From contig JAJQFG010000074.1 of NCBI GenBank assembly GCA_021201315.1, positions 252 through 64,251 on the forward strand: 64,000 bases of DNA, given 5' to 3'. This stretch comes from Erysipelotrichaceae bacterium (GTDB taxonomy: Bacteria > Bacillota_I > Bacilli_A > Erysipelotrichales > Coprobacillaceae). Below, piece by piece: positions 8,970 through 18,398 of the stretch. A model generated the notes under the pieces. It had not been told where the DNA came from and ran no database searches. It worked only from the letters and a program-made list of their open reading frames with translations. Both the position numbers and the translations under genes were made by a program. Position 1 is the first letter of the stretch, and each line of letters begins with the position of its first letter.

Positions 8970-9458
8970 ATGAAAGTTGCAATTATTATGGGATCTACAA
9001 GCGATTTATCAAAGGTAGAGCCTGCTATAGGGATTTTAAAGGATTATGGTGTTGAAGTAAATGTGCGTTGTTTATCAGCACATCGTGCTCATCAGGCTTT
9101 AAGTGCTTTTATTGAAGAAGCCAATAGTGATGGTACAGAAGTTATTATTGCAGCTGCTGGAATGGCAGCAGCATTACCGGGGGTTGTAGCTTCTCAGACT
9201 GTATTACCAGTGATTGGTGTACCTTTATCAGGATCAAATCTAGAAGGTATGGATGCATTATTATCTATTGTCCAAATGCCTTCAGGTATACCAGTGGCTA
9301 CAGTAGCTATTAATGGTAGTAAGAATGCTGCATATTTAGCATTATCTATTATGTCTATTAAACATAATGATATTAAAGAAAAACTATTAGCATATCGTAA
9401 AGATATGGAAGAAGCAGCATTAAAAGCGAATGAAGAAGTTATTAATAAATATCAATAG
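8970..9458 (+). CDS. purE: 5-(carboxyamino)imidazole ribonucleotide mutase / AIR carboxylase
   Basis: A 162-residue PurE that carboxylates the imidazole ring in step six of purine synthesis. MGSTSD (7-12) and the catalytic SAHR (36-39) are present, as is LLSIVQMPSGIPVATVAI. The usual AAHLPG reads AAALPG (66-71), so the second conserved histidine is an alanine. No purK lies in the operon, so whether it uses N5-CAIR or AIR plus CO2 cannot be told from the sequence. AGGAGG sits 6 nt upstream of ATG. Confidence 0.93.
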   Translation: MKVAIIMGSTSDLSKVEPAIGILKDYGVEVNVRCLSAHRAHQALSAFIEEANSDGTEVIIAAAGMAAALPGVVASQTVLPVIGVPLSGSNLEGMDALLSIVQMPSGIPVATVAINGSKNAAYLALSIMSIKHNDIKEKLLAYRKDMEEAALKANEEVINKYQ

Positions 9459-9470
9459 GAGGGTTAATCA

Positions 9471-10175
9471 ATGGCAGAATTATTATATGAAGGAAAAGCC
9501 AAACAAGTATACAAAACAGAAAAGGAAGATGAATATATCATTCACTACAAAGATGATGCCACTGCAGGTAATGGTGTGAAACATGATCAATTTGAAGGAA
9601 AAGGTGTTTTAAATAACACTATCTCATGTATTATCTTTGATATGTTAGAAGAAGCTGGTATTGAAACACATATGATTGAAAAAATCAATGATCGTGATAT
9701 TAGAGTTAAAAAAGTAGACATTTTTCCATTAGAAGTTATTATTAGAAACATTACAACTGGATCATTCTGTAAACGATTAGGAGCTCCAGAAGGTATTGTT
9801 TTAGATGAACCAATCTTTGAATTAAGTTATAAGAATGATGAATATGGTGATCCTTTAATTAATGATGATCATGCTGTTGCTTTAAAACTCGCTACTAGAG
9901 AAGAATTAGCTTATATTAAAGAAACAACTTTAAAAATCAATGAATTATTAAAAGAATTCTTTTTACAATTTAATTTAAAACTCGTAGATTTTAAAATTGA
10001 ATTTGGTAAAACACTTGATGGTAAGATTTTATTAGCTGATGAAATATCTCCAGATTCTTGTCGTTTATGGGATGTAGATACCAATCAAAAATATGATAAA
10101 GATGTTTTTAGACAAGATATTGGTGATTTAATTGATACATATAAAGAAGTATTAGCTCGTATGCAAAGCAAATAG
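9471..10175 (+). CDS. purC: Phosphoribosylaminoimidazole-succinocarboxamide synthase
   Basis: A 234-residue SAICAR synthetase joining aspartate to CAIR with ATP. The N-terminal LLYEGKAKQVY and DDATAGNGVKHD stretches, the IIRNITTGSFCKRLG substrate region and DEISPDSCRLWD near the end are diagnostic. It lies 12 nt after purE and 9 nt before purM with an AGGAGG-type site, so it is part of the same transcript. Confidence 0.97.
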   Translation: MAELLYEGKAKQVYKTEKEDEYIIHYKDDATAGNGVKHDQFEGKGVLNNTISCIIFDMLEEAGIETHMIEKINDRDIRVKKVDIFPLEVIIRNITTGSFCKRLGAPEGIVLDEPIFELSYKNDEYGDPLINDDHAVALKLATREELAYIKETTLKINELLKEFFLQFNLKLVDFKIEFGKTLDGKILLADEISPDSCRLWDVDTNQKYDKDVFRQDIGDLIDTYKEVLARMQSK

Positions 10176-10184
10176 GAGAGAATT

Positions 10185-11210
10185 ATGGATTATAAGAAAG
10201 CAGGCGTTGATATAGAAGCTGGTTATCAATCAGTACAACTTATAAAAGATGCTGTTAAATCGACTTATCGACCTGAAGTATTAGGTGGTTTAGGAGGATT
10301 TGCAGGGGCATTTGATTTAAGCAATATTAAAAATATGGAAGAACCAGTTTTATTATCTGGGACAGATGGTTGTGGTACAAAGGTCAAATTAGCCTTTATC
10401 ATGGATAAACATGATACCATAGGTATCGATGCTGTGGCTATGTGTGTGAATGATATTGCTTGTTCTGGTGGTGAACCATTATTCTTTTTAGATTATATTG
10501 CATGTGGTAAGAACTATCCAGAAAAGATTGCGACAATTGTTGGTGGAGTGGCTGAAGGCTGCAGACAAAGTGAATGTGCTTTGGTTGGTGGTGAAACAGC
10601 TGAACATCCTGATTTGATGCCAGTAGATGAATATGATTTGGCTGGTTTTGCGGTTGGGGTTGTTGATAAGAAAGATATTATTGATGGCTCAACGATAAAA
10701 GAAAATGATGTTTTGATTGGTTTAGCATCTAGTGGTGTTCATAGTAATGGTTTTTCGCTGGTTAGAAAAGTGTTTGAAATGAGTGAAGCATCATTGAATA
10801 CTTATTATGATGAATTAGGTAGAACATTGGGTGAAACTTTATTAGAACCAACACGTATCTATGTGAAAGCATTAAAGAATATTAAAAATCATGGTATCAA
10901 AGTGAAAGGTTGTTCTCATATAACTGGTGGTGGTTTCTATGAAAATGTACCTAGAATGTTACCAGATGATGCCTTCGCCATTATCAAAAAAGACAGTTAT
11001 CCAGTACCTCCAATTTTTGATATGATTGCTAAAAATGGTCAAGTTGAAGAACATATGATGTATAATACATTTAATATGGGAATTGGTATGGTGATTGTAG
11101 TTGACAGCGATGATGTGGATACAACATTAAAAGCAATTGAAGAAACTAACGATAAAGGTTATGTGATTGGTCATATTGAAAAAGGAAACAAGGGAGTAGA
11201 ATTATGTTAA
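10185..11210 (+). CDS. purM: Phosphoribosylformylglycinamidine cyclo-ligase (AIR synthetase)
   Basis: A 341-residue ATP-dependent enzyme that closes the imidazole ring. It has the N-terminal [12 protein letters not shown], the glycine-rich [24 protein letters not shown] and the conserved [14 protein letters not shown]. Length matches the family. The stop overlaps the purN start by 7 nt, which suggests translational coupling of cyclo-ligase and GAR transformylase. Confidence 0.97.
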   Translation: MDYKKAGVDIEAGYQSVQLIKDAVKSTYRPEVLGGLGGFAGAFDLSNIKNMEEPVLLSGTDGCGTKVKLAFIMDKHDTIGIDAVAMCVNDIACSGGEPLFFLDYIACGKNYPEKIATIVGGVAEGCRQSECALVGGETAEHPDLMPVDEYDLAGFAVGVVDKKDIIDGSTIKENDVLIGLASSGVHSNGFSLVRKVFEMSEASLNTYYDELGRTLGETLLEPTRIYVKALKNIKNHGIKVKGCSHITGGGFYENVPRMLPDDAFAIIKKDSYPVPPIFDMIAKNGQVEEHMMYNTFNMGIGMVIVVDSDDVDTTLKAIEETNDKGYVIGHIEKGNKGVELC

Positions 11211-11794
11211 AGAGAATAGCGGTACTTGTTTCTGGAGGTGGAACGAATCTTCAATCATTGATCGATCACCAAGATGAATTTAATGGTGAAATAGTTTTGG
11301 TTGTTTCTTCACGTAAGAAGGCTTATGGATTAGAAAGAGCAAAAAAAGCTGGTATTGAAGCAGAATGGATTAAAGATCAAGGTGTTTTATTAGATAGATT
11401 ACAAGAAGAAAAAATTGATTTAATTGTTTTAGCTGGTTATTTAGCGATTGTCAGTGATGAAATTATAGCAGCTTATAAAAATAAGATTATTAATATTCAT
11501 CCATCACTTATTCCTTCATTTTGTGGGCCTGGTTATTATGGTTTACATGTGCATGAGGAAGCTTTTAAACGTGGTGTGAAAGTGAGTGGAGCTACTGTTC
11601 ATTTTGTCAGTGAAGTAGTTGATGGTGGACCAATTATACTTCAACAAGCGATTGATGTATCAAAATGCCAATCACCAGAAGAGATGCAAACATTAATTTT
11701 AGATAATATTGAACATAAAATATTACCAGAAGCAGTAAGATTATTTTGTTTAGATAAATTAAAAGTTGAAAACGAAAGGGTTGAAATTTTATGA
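11204..11794 (+). CDS. purN: Phosphoribosylglycinamide formyltransferase (GART)
   Basis: A 196-residue folate-dependent transformylase using 10-formyl-THF made by Fhs. It shows the phosphate-binding [10 protein letters not shown], the catalytic N-x-H in [10 protein letters not shown] and the late Asp in VVDGGPI. It overlaps purM by 7 nt and purH by 4 nt (ATGA). It ends in TGA, another sign that TGA is a stop in this genome. Confidence 0.96.
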   Translation: MLKRIAVLVSGGGTNLQSLIDHQDEFNGEIVLVVSSRKKAYGLERAKKAGIEAEWIKDQGVLLDRLQEEKIDLIVLAGYLAIVSDEIIAAYKNKIINIHPSLIPSFCGPGYYGLHVHEEAFKRGVKVSGATVHFVSEVVDGGPIILQQAIDVSKCQSPEEMQTLILDNIEHKILPEAVRLFCLDKLKVENERVEIL

Positions 11795-13314
11795 AAAGAG
11801 CTTTAGTTTCAGTTACAAATAAAGATGGTATTGTAGAATTTTGTCAAGGATTAGAGAGTCTTGGTTTTGAAATTGTTTCTACAGGAGGAACACTCAATAA
11901 ATTAAAAGAAAATGGTATTAATGCCATTGCAATTGATGATGTGACTGGTTTTCCAGAAATCTTAGATGGTCGTGTTAAAACATTACATCCAAAAGTTCAT
12001 GGTGGTTTATTATTTAAGAGAGATGACCCTGAACATGTGCAAACAGTTAAAGAAATGGGCATTGAACCAATTGATTTAGTTTGTGTTAACTTATATGAAT
12101 TTGAAAAAGCATTGAAGCAACATAAACCAATGGAAGAAATGATTGAAAATATTGATATTGGTGGACCTTCTATGATTAGAAGTGCTGCTAAGAACTTTAA
12201 AGATGTACTTATTGTCACTGATCCCAGTGATTATGATGCTGTCTTAGATGCGATAAAAAATGAAACAGATGATTATGACTTTAGATTAAATCTAGCTTAT
12301 AAAGCATTTAGTAAAACAGGTGCTTATGATGCCATGATTTCACGTTATTTTGCAGGTGTTGTAGGCGAAGAATTTCCTGATACACTTAATATTTCATTAA
12401 AGAAAACAGAACATTTACGTTATGGTGAAAACTCACAACAACAAGCTAATAAATATGAAGATTCATTTATTCAAGAATCATTATTAGATTATGAACAATT
12501 AAATGGTAAAGAAATCTCATTCAATAATGTCAATGACTTATATGGAGCTGTAGCCTTAGTTAGAGAATTTGGTGATCAAATTGTCACTGCTGCAATTAAG
12601 CATTCTACACCTTGTGGTGTGGCTGTTGGTGAAACAGGTTATGATTCTTATATGCGTGCTTATGAAGCAGATCCACAATCAATCTTTGGTGGTATCGTTG
12701 CAGTTAATTATAAAATCGATGCAGCTACTGCAACCGAAATGAAGAAAATTTTCTTGGAAATTGTTGCAGCTCCAGATTTTGATGATGATGCTTTAGAAAT
12801 TCTTAAAAAGAAAAAGAACTTACGTATCTTAAAACTCAATCATTTAGATGCTAGAGAAGCTAAATATGATATCAAATACTTAGAAGGCAAAGTATTAGTA
12901 CAACAATTAAATACTAAAATGATTGATGAAATGAAAGTAGTTACTACTGCTCAACCTACAGAGTCACAAATCTCTGATATGGAATTTGGTATGAAAGTTG
13001 TTAAGTATGTTAAATCAAATGCCATTTGTATTGTAAAGGATGGCCGTACTTTAGCTATTGGTGGTGGACAAACATCACGTGTATGGGCATTAGAAAATGC
13101 TATTCACAATAATCCTGATAAGGATTTCAATGGTGCTGTTTTAGCTAGTGATGCTTTCTTCCCATTCAATGATTGTGTGCAAGTTGCTGCAGATGCAGGC
13201 ATTAGTGCCATTGTACAACCTGGTGGTTCTATTAGAGATCAAGATTCTATTGATTTATGCAACGAAAAAGGCATTCCTATGGTCTTTAGTGGATATAGAC
13301 ATTTTAGACATTAA
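11791..13314 (+). CDS. purH: Bifunctional AICAR transformylase / IMP cyclohydrolase
   Basis: A 507-residue two-domain enzyme for the last two steps to IMP. The N-terminal MGS-like cyclohydrolase domain has STGGTLNKL and GRVKTLHPKVHGG. The C-terminal transformylase has LRYGENSQQQA and the catalytic K-H in AAIKHSTPCGVA, and ends in the family-typical GYRHFRH. The AICAR it consumes is the precursor of ZTP, the ligand of the operon's riboswitch. It starts within the purN stop (ATGA). Confidence 0.97.
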   Translation: MKRALVSVTNKDGIVEFCQGLESLGFEIVSTGGTLNKLKENGINAIAIDDVTGFPEILDGRVKTLHPKVHGGLLFKRDDPEHVQTVKEMGIEPIDLVCVNLYEFEKALKQHKPMEEMIENIDIGGPSMIRSAAKNFKDVLIVTDPSDYDAVLDAIKNETDDYDFRLNLAYKAFSKTGAYDAMISRYFAGVVGEEFPDTLNISLKKTEHLRYGENSQQQANKYEDSFIQESLLDYEQLNGKEISFNNVNDLYGAVALVREFGDQIVTAAIKHSTPCGVAVGETGYDSYMRAYEADPQSIFGGIVAVNYKIDAATATEMKKIFLEIVAAPDFDDDALEILKKKKNLRILKLNHLDAREAKYDIKYLEGKVLVQQLNTKMIDEMKVVTTAQPTESQISDMEFGMKVVKYVKSNAICIVKDGRTLAIGGGQTSRVWALENAIHNNPDKDFNGAVLASDAFFPFNDCVQVAADAGISAIVQPGGSIRDQDSIDLCNEKGIPMVFSGYRHFRH

Positions 13315-13321
13315 TATAAGT

Positions 13322-13348
13322 GGTGTTATCTTAAAATAAGATAGCACC
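13322..13348 (+). other. Intercistronic hairpin between purH and purD
   Basis: A 12-bp stem (one G-T pair) pairs GGTGTTATCTTA with TAAGATAGCACC around a 3-nt loop. No T tract follows (TTATGTAG), so it is unlikely to terminate fully. It may act as an RNA-processing or mRNA-stability element dividing the operon. Confidence 0.6.
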
Positions 13349-13377
13349 TTATGTAGTTAGAGAGAGGAGCGAATACA

Positions 13378-14631
13378 ATGAAGGTTTTGGTTATTGGTAG
13401 TGGTGGTCGTGAACATGCGATTGCTTATGCATTACATAAAAGCGAAAAAGTAGATGAAATTCATGCCATTCCTGGTAATCCAGGCATAGCAGAAATTGGG
13501 ACATGTCATGAAGTTAGTGTAGAGGATTTAGATGGTATTTTAAAGTTTGTTGAAGATAATCATATTGATTTTACGGTTATTGGTCCAGAAGTTCCATTAT
13601 GCATGGGGTTAGCTGATTTATTAGAAGATCATGGACATAAGGTTTTTGGCCCTAGAAAAGAAGCTGCTAATTTAGAAGGTAGTAAAGCTTTTTCTAAGGA
13701 TTTTATGGAAAGACATCATATTCCTACAGCTGCTTATAAAGAAGTCAATAGCTATGATGAAGCTATAGTTGCTTTAAATAGTTTTGATTATCCTGTAGTT
13801 GTGAAAGCAGATGGTTTGGCTGCTGGTAAGGGTGTTGTTATTTGTGAAAATGAGGATGAAGCCAAAGCAGCTTTAAAAAACTTAATGGTTGATGGTGCAT
13901 TGGATGGGGCTGGAAGCAAAGTTGTATTAGAAGAATTTTTAACAGGTTTTGAATGCTCATTATTATGCTTTGTGGATAATGATACCATTGTACCAATGGT
14001 ATCAGCTAAAGATCATAAACAAATCTATGACAACAACAAAGGTCCTAATACTGGTGGTATGGGTACAGTTTCACCTAATCCATTTTTACCAGAAGGTATG
14101 GATGAAATCTTTAAAACTGAAATATTAGATCCATTTATGCAAGGATTAAAAGAAGATCATTTAGATTTTAGAGGAGTTATATTTATTGGTTTAATGATTG
14201 AAAATAATCAACCTAAAGTCTTAGAATTTAATGTCCGTTTTGGTGATCCTGAAACTCAAGTTATATTACTAAGATTAGAAAGTGATTTATTTGATATTAT
14301 GTATGGCGTATCTACCAATACTTTAAAAGATGTTGAAGTAAAATGGTCTAATCAACAAGTCACTTGCTTAGTACTTGCAAGTGGTGGTTATCCAGCAAGC
14401 TATCCTAAAGGAAAAGTGATTACTGGGTTAGATCAAGTAGATGATGATATTGTTGTTTTCCATGCAGGTACTGCTATTAAAGATAATAACATTGTTACTA
14501 GTGGTGGACGTGTACTAAATATTTGTGCTATGGGTAAATCACTAGAGGAAACTAGAGAAAAAGTTTATAAAGCTGCAGAAGTGATTGATTTTGATGGCAA
14601 ATATTATCGTCATGATATTGGATTACATTAA
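13378..14631 (+). CDS. purD: Phosphoribosylamine--glycine ligase (GAR synthetase)
   Basis: A 417-residue ATP-grasp enzyme catalysing step two of purine synthesis. It has the N-terminal VLVIGSGGREHAIA, the ATP-grasp loop VVKADGLAAGKGVVI (about 140-154), GGMGTVSPNP and EFNVRFGDPETQ. It is separated from purH by 63 nt containing the stable hairpin and has a GAGAGGAG site upstream of ATG. Confidence 0.97.
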   Translation: MKVLVIGSGGREHAIAYALHKSEKVDEIHAIPGNPGIAEIGTCHEVSVEDLDGILKFVEDNHIDFTVIGPEVPLCMGLADLLEDHGHKVFGPRKEAANLEGSKAFSKDFMERHHIPTAAYKEVNSYDEAIVALNSFDYPVVVKADGLAAGKGVVICENEDEAKAALKNLMVDGALDGAGSKVVLEEFLTGFECSLLCFVDNDTIVPMVSAKDHKQIYDNNKGPNTGGMGTVSPNPFLPEGMDEIFKTEILDPFMQGLKEDHLDFRGVIFIGLMIENNQPKVLEFNVRFGDPETQVILLRLESDLFDIMYGVSTNTLKDVEVKWSNQQVTCLVLASGGYPASYPKGKVITGLDQVDDDIVVFHAGTAIKDNNIVTSGGRVLNICAMGKSLEETREKVYKAAEVIDFDGKYYRHDIGLH

Positions 14632-14642
14632 GAGGTGAGAAG

Positions 14643-17600
14643 ATGAGTAAGGTTTATCGTGTTTATGTTGAAAAGAAAGAAGCTTATGAAGTAGAAGCAA
14701 AAGAAGTTTTTAATAATGTTAAGAGTCAATTAAAATTAGACAATCTAACAAATTTACATATTATTAATCGCTATGATGTTCAAGGCATTAATGAAGATGT
14801 TTTAAATCAAGGTATTCCTACTATCTTAAGTGAACCGATGGTAGATAAAGTTTATTTAGAAGAACTTCCTGAAAGTAATCATCAAGTATTTGCAATTGAA
14901 TTTTTACCTGGTCAATATGACCAAAGAGCAGATGCATGTGAACAATGTTTTCAATTATTAACAGGTGAAAAGAATGTTAAAGTTAAATGTGCAAAAGTCT
15001 ATGTTATTGAAGGAAATATTAATGATGATGATTTAAAACGTATTCAACATTATTTAATTAATCCTGTTGATCAACGTTTAGCTACGTTAGAAAAACCTGA
15101 TGATTTAAGTGATGCAAAAGTTCATATTGATTTTGTACCTGTTATCAATGGATTTATTGGTTATACAGATGATGAACTTGCTCAATATATCAAGGACAAT
15201 GGTATGGCGATGAATCTAGATGATTTAAAAGTTACTCAAGATTATTATCGTGATGAAGAAAAAAGAGATCCTACAGAAACTGAACTTAAAGTTTTAGATA
15301 CTTATTGGTCAGATCATTGCCGCCATACTACTTTTGGTACCATTATTACAGATATTGATATTGAAGATGGTGCTTTTAAAGAAGTATTAAATCAAGATAT
15401 TGAATCTTATAAAGCATCTAGACATGTTGTCTATGGTGTAGATAGTGATAGACCATTAACATTAATGGATTTAGCAACCATTGCGATGAAAGAATTACGT
15501 AAAGATGGTTTGTTGGATGATATGGAGGTTAGTGAAGAAATCAATGCATGTTCTGTTGAACTTCAAGTTCATACTAGTGATGGTGATGAAGATTGGCTTT
15601 TAATGTTTAAAAATGAAACACATAATCATCCTACTGAAATAGAACCATTTGGTGGCGCAGCCACTTGTTTAGGTGGAGCCATTAGAGATCCATTATCAGG
15701 AAGAGCTTATGTATATCAATCAATGCGTATTACTGGAGCAGGTGATCCTAGAAAATCATTAGATGAAACCATTCCAGGTAAGCTTCCTCAACGTAAAATA
15801 TGTGTTGAAGCAGCTCAAGGTTTCTCAAGTTATGGGAATCAAATTGGTTTAACAACTGGTTATGTGCATGAAGTATATGATGAAGGCTTTCTAGCAAAGC
15901 GTATGGAAGTAGGAGCTGTTGTTGCAGCTGCACCAAAAGAACAAGTTAAACGTTTAATTCCTGAAAAAGGTCAAATTGTCTTATTAATTGGTGGAAGAAC
16001 AGGTAGAGATGGTATTGGTGGTGCTACTGGTTCTTCTAAGAAACATGAACTAAAAACAACAACAACTGCTGGTGCAGAAGTCCAAAAAGGAAATCCTGTT
16101 GAAGAAAGAAAAATACAAAGATTATTTAGAAATAAAGAAGTTTCTAAAAGAATTGTGCGTTGTAATGATTTTGGTGCTGGTGGTGTTTGTGTAGCTGTTG
16201 GAGAATTAGCTCCAGGACTAGATATAGAGTTAGATGCTGTTTTAAAGAAATATGAAGGTTTAACGGGAACAGAACTTGCAATATCTGAATCACAGGAACG
16301 TATGGCTATTGTTATTAATCAATGTGATGAAGATTTTATGAAACAAGCATGTTTTGATGAAAACCTAGAGGTTGTAAGGGTGGCAACGGTAACAGATACA
16401 AATCGTTTAGTCATGCATTATATGGGTCAAACAGTAGTAGATATTGATCGTGCTTTCTTAGATAAAAACGGTGCTAAACGTTATCAAGATATTCATATAG
16501 ATTTACCTGATTTCTTACATACACCTATGAATGATCAATTTGTTCAATCATTTACAATGGCTACTCAAGAAGTGCTTAAGAGCTTATCAGTATGTAGTCA
16601 AAAGGGTTTGATTGAAAGATTTGATTCATCTATTGGTAATGGTACAGTATTATCACCTTTTGGTGGAAAAACATTAAGAACTGAAACAGAGGGTATGGCT
16701 GCTTTAATTCCAGTATTAGGTAAAGAAACGACAACTTGTTCATTAATGAGTTATGGTTATAATCCTGAAATTGCTAAGTGGTCACCATATCATGGGGCTA
16801 TGTATGCTATTATTGAATCAGTTGCTAAAATTGTAGCTATGGGTGGTGATTACCATAAGATTCGTTTCTCATTCCAGGAATATTTTGAAAAATTAGCTGA
16901 TAATCCTTCTCGTTGGGGTAAACCATTAGCTGCTTTGTTAGCTGCTAATCGTGTTCAAAAAGAATTGATGTTACCTTCTATTGGTGGTAAAGATTCTATG
17001 TCAGGTTCATTTGAAGATTTGGATGTTCCACCAACATTAGTATCATTCTCAATTGTCGGTGCTGATGTCAATGATATTATTACCCCTGAATTAAAAGGAC
17101 CTAATCACATATTAGTAGAAGTGCTTATTCCAAAAGATAGTTTCTTTGTATTTAATTTTGATATTTTAAAATCACAATATGACTCAATCATGAAACTTAT
17201 GAAAGCTGGTAAAGTATATAGCGCTTATACTGTTAAAGATGGTGGTATTATTGAAGCTGTATATAAAATGGCTTTTGGTAATAATATTGGTGTTCATATT
17301 GATGATTCATTACCTTTAAGAACATTATTAAGAAAAGATTATGGTAATATTATTTTAGAAATTGATGGTGAATCATTATCATCATTAGAAAATTATCGTG
17401 TTATTGGTAATACTGTATCAACACCAGAAGTTATTTACAAACAAGAAACAGTAACTTTAGATGATGCTTATGCTATATATAACTCAGTATTAGATGATGT
17501 CTATCCAACAACGGCAGTTGCGCCAACAACGGATATGATTGTTAAAGACTGTACAACACGTACACCATTACATGCATCAAAAGTTTATGATGAAGTCAAC

Positions 17601-18398
17601 GTTGTTATTCCAGTATTCCCAGGAACCAACTGTGAATATGATTCTGCTAGAGCATTTACTAATGCTGGGGCAAAAGTCACAACAGTTATTATAAGAAATA
17701 AAACTGAAGAAGATATTAAAAAATCTGTTGATGAATTAGAAGCAGCTATTAGAAAAGCTCAAATCATTATGTTGCCTGGTGGTTTCTCTGCAGGAGATGA
17801 ACCAGAAGGCTCTGGCAAATTCATTGCCACAGTATTACGTAATCCAAAATTAAAAGATGCTATTACAGATTTATTAGATAATCGTGAAGGTTTGATGATT
17901 GGTATTTGTAATGGATTCCAAGCACTTGTTAAATTAGGTCTACTTCCTTATGGTGAAATTAAAACCATGAATGAAGATGATCCAACATTAACATTCAATA
18001 CAATTAATCGTCACTTATCACAAATGGTCAATACACGAATCGCTTCCGTTAAATCTCCTTGGTTAGCTAATGTAGAAGTTGGTGATATTCATACCATTCC
18101 TATTTCTCATGGTGAAGGTAGATTTGTAGCACCAAAACAAGAAATAGAAAAATTATTTGAAAATGGACAAGTATTTACTCAATATGTTGATCCTGATGGT
18201 AATCCTACTATGGAATCTCCATATAATCCTAATGGCTCTATGTGTGCTATTGAAGGTATTTTGTCTGCAGATGGTAGAATCTTAGGTAAAATGGGCCATA
18301 GTGAACGTCAAGGTATCAATAGAAATAAGAATATTTATGGTGAAATGGATCAGAAGTTATTTGAAGCTGGTGTTAATTATTTTAAAGGTGGGAAATAA
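14643..18398 (+). CDS. purL: Phosphoribosylformylglycinamidine synthase, single-chain
   Basis: A 1,251-residue FGAM synthase with all parts in one chain: PurS-like N-terminus, linker (YWSDHCRHTTF), two AIRS-type halves (ETHNHPTEIEPFGGAAT; GGKDSMSGS) and a C-terminal glutamine amidotransferase. The latter keeps FPGTNCEYD, LPGGFSAGDE, the nucleophile Cys in GICNGFQAL and the His in SHGEGRF. It uses glutamine and ATP to convert FGAR to FGAM. The single-chain form is typical of some clostridial and erysipelotrichial lineages rather than of Bacillus, which uses PurSQL. It abuts purB with no gap. Confidence 0.96.
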   Translation: MSKVYRVYVEKKEAYEVEAKEVFNNVKSQLKLDNLTNLHIINRYDVQGINEDVLNQGIPTILSEPMVDKVYLEELPESNHQVFAIEFLPGQYDQRADACEQCFQLLTGEKNVKVKCAKVYVIEGNINDDDLKRIQHYLINPVDQRLATLEKPDDLSDAKVHIDFVPVINGFIGYTDDELAQYIKDNGMAMNLDDLKVTQDYYRDEEKRDPTETELKVLDTYWSDHCRHTTFGTIITDIDIEDGAFKEVLNQDIESYKASRHVVYGVDSDRPLTLMDLATIAMKELRKDGLLDDMEVSEEINACSVELQVHTSDGDEDWLLMFKNETHNHPTEIEPFGGAATCLGGAIRDPLSGRAYVYQSMRITGAGDPRKSLDETIPGKLPQRKICVEAAQGFSSYGNQIGLTTGYVHEVYDEGFLAKRMEVGAVVAAAPKEQVKRLIPEKGQIVLLIGGRTGRDGIGGATGSSKKHELKTTTTAGAEVQKGNPVEERKIQRLFRNKEVSKRIVRCNDFGAGGVCVAVGELAPGLDIELDAVLKKYEGLTGTELAISESQERMAIVINQCDEDFMKQACFDENLEVVRVATVTDTNRLVMHYMGQTVVDIDRAFLDKNGAKRYQDIHIDLPDFLHTPMNDQFVQSFTMATQEVLKSLSVCSQKGLIERFDSSIGNGTVLSPFGGKTLRTETEGMAALIPVLGKETTTCSLMSYGYNPEIAKWSPYHGAMYAIIESVAKIVAMGGDYHKIRFSFQEYFEKLADNPSRWGKPLAALLAANRVQKELMLPSIGGKDSMSGSFEDLDVPPTLVSFSIVGADVNDIITPELKGPNHILVEVLIPKDSFFVFNFDILKSQYDSIMKLMKAGKVYSAYTVKDGGIIEAVYKMAFGNNIGVHIDDSLPLRTLLRKDYGNIILEIDGESLSSLENYRVIGNTVSTPEVIYKQETVTLDDAYAIYNSVLDDVYPTTAVAPTTDMIVKDCTTRTPLHASKVYDEVNVVIPVFPGTNCEYDSARAFTNAGAKVTTVIIRNKTEEDIKKSVDELEAAIRKAQIIMLPGGFSAGDEPEGSGKFIATVLRNPKLKDAITDLLDNREGLMIGICNGFQALVKLGLLPYGEIKTMNEDDPTLTFNTINRHLSQMVNTRIASVKSPWLANVEVGDIHTIPISHGEGRFVAPKQEIEKLFENGQVFTQYVDPDGNPTMESPYNPNGSMCAIEGILSADGRILGKMGHSERQGINRNKNIYGEMDQKLFEAGVNYFKGGK

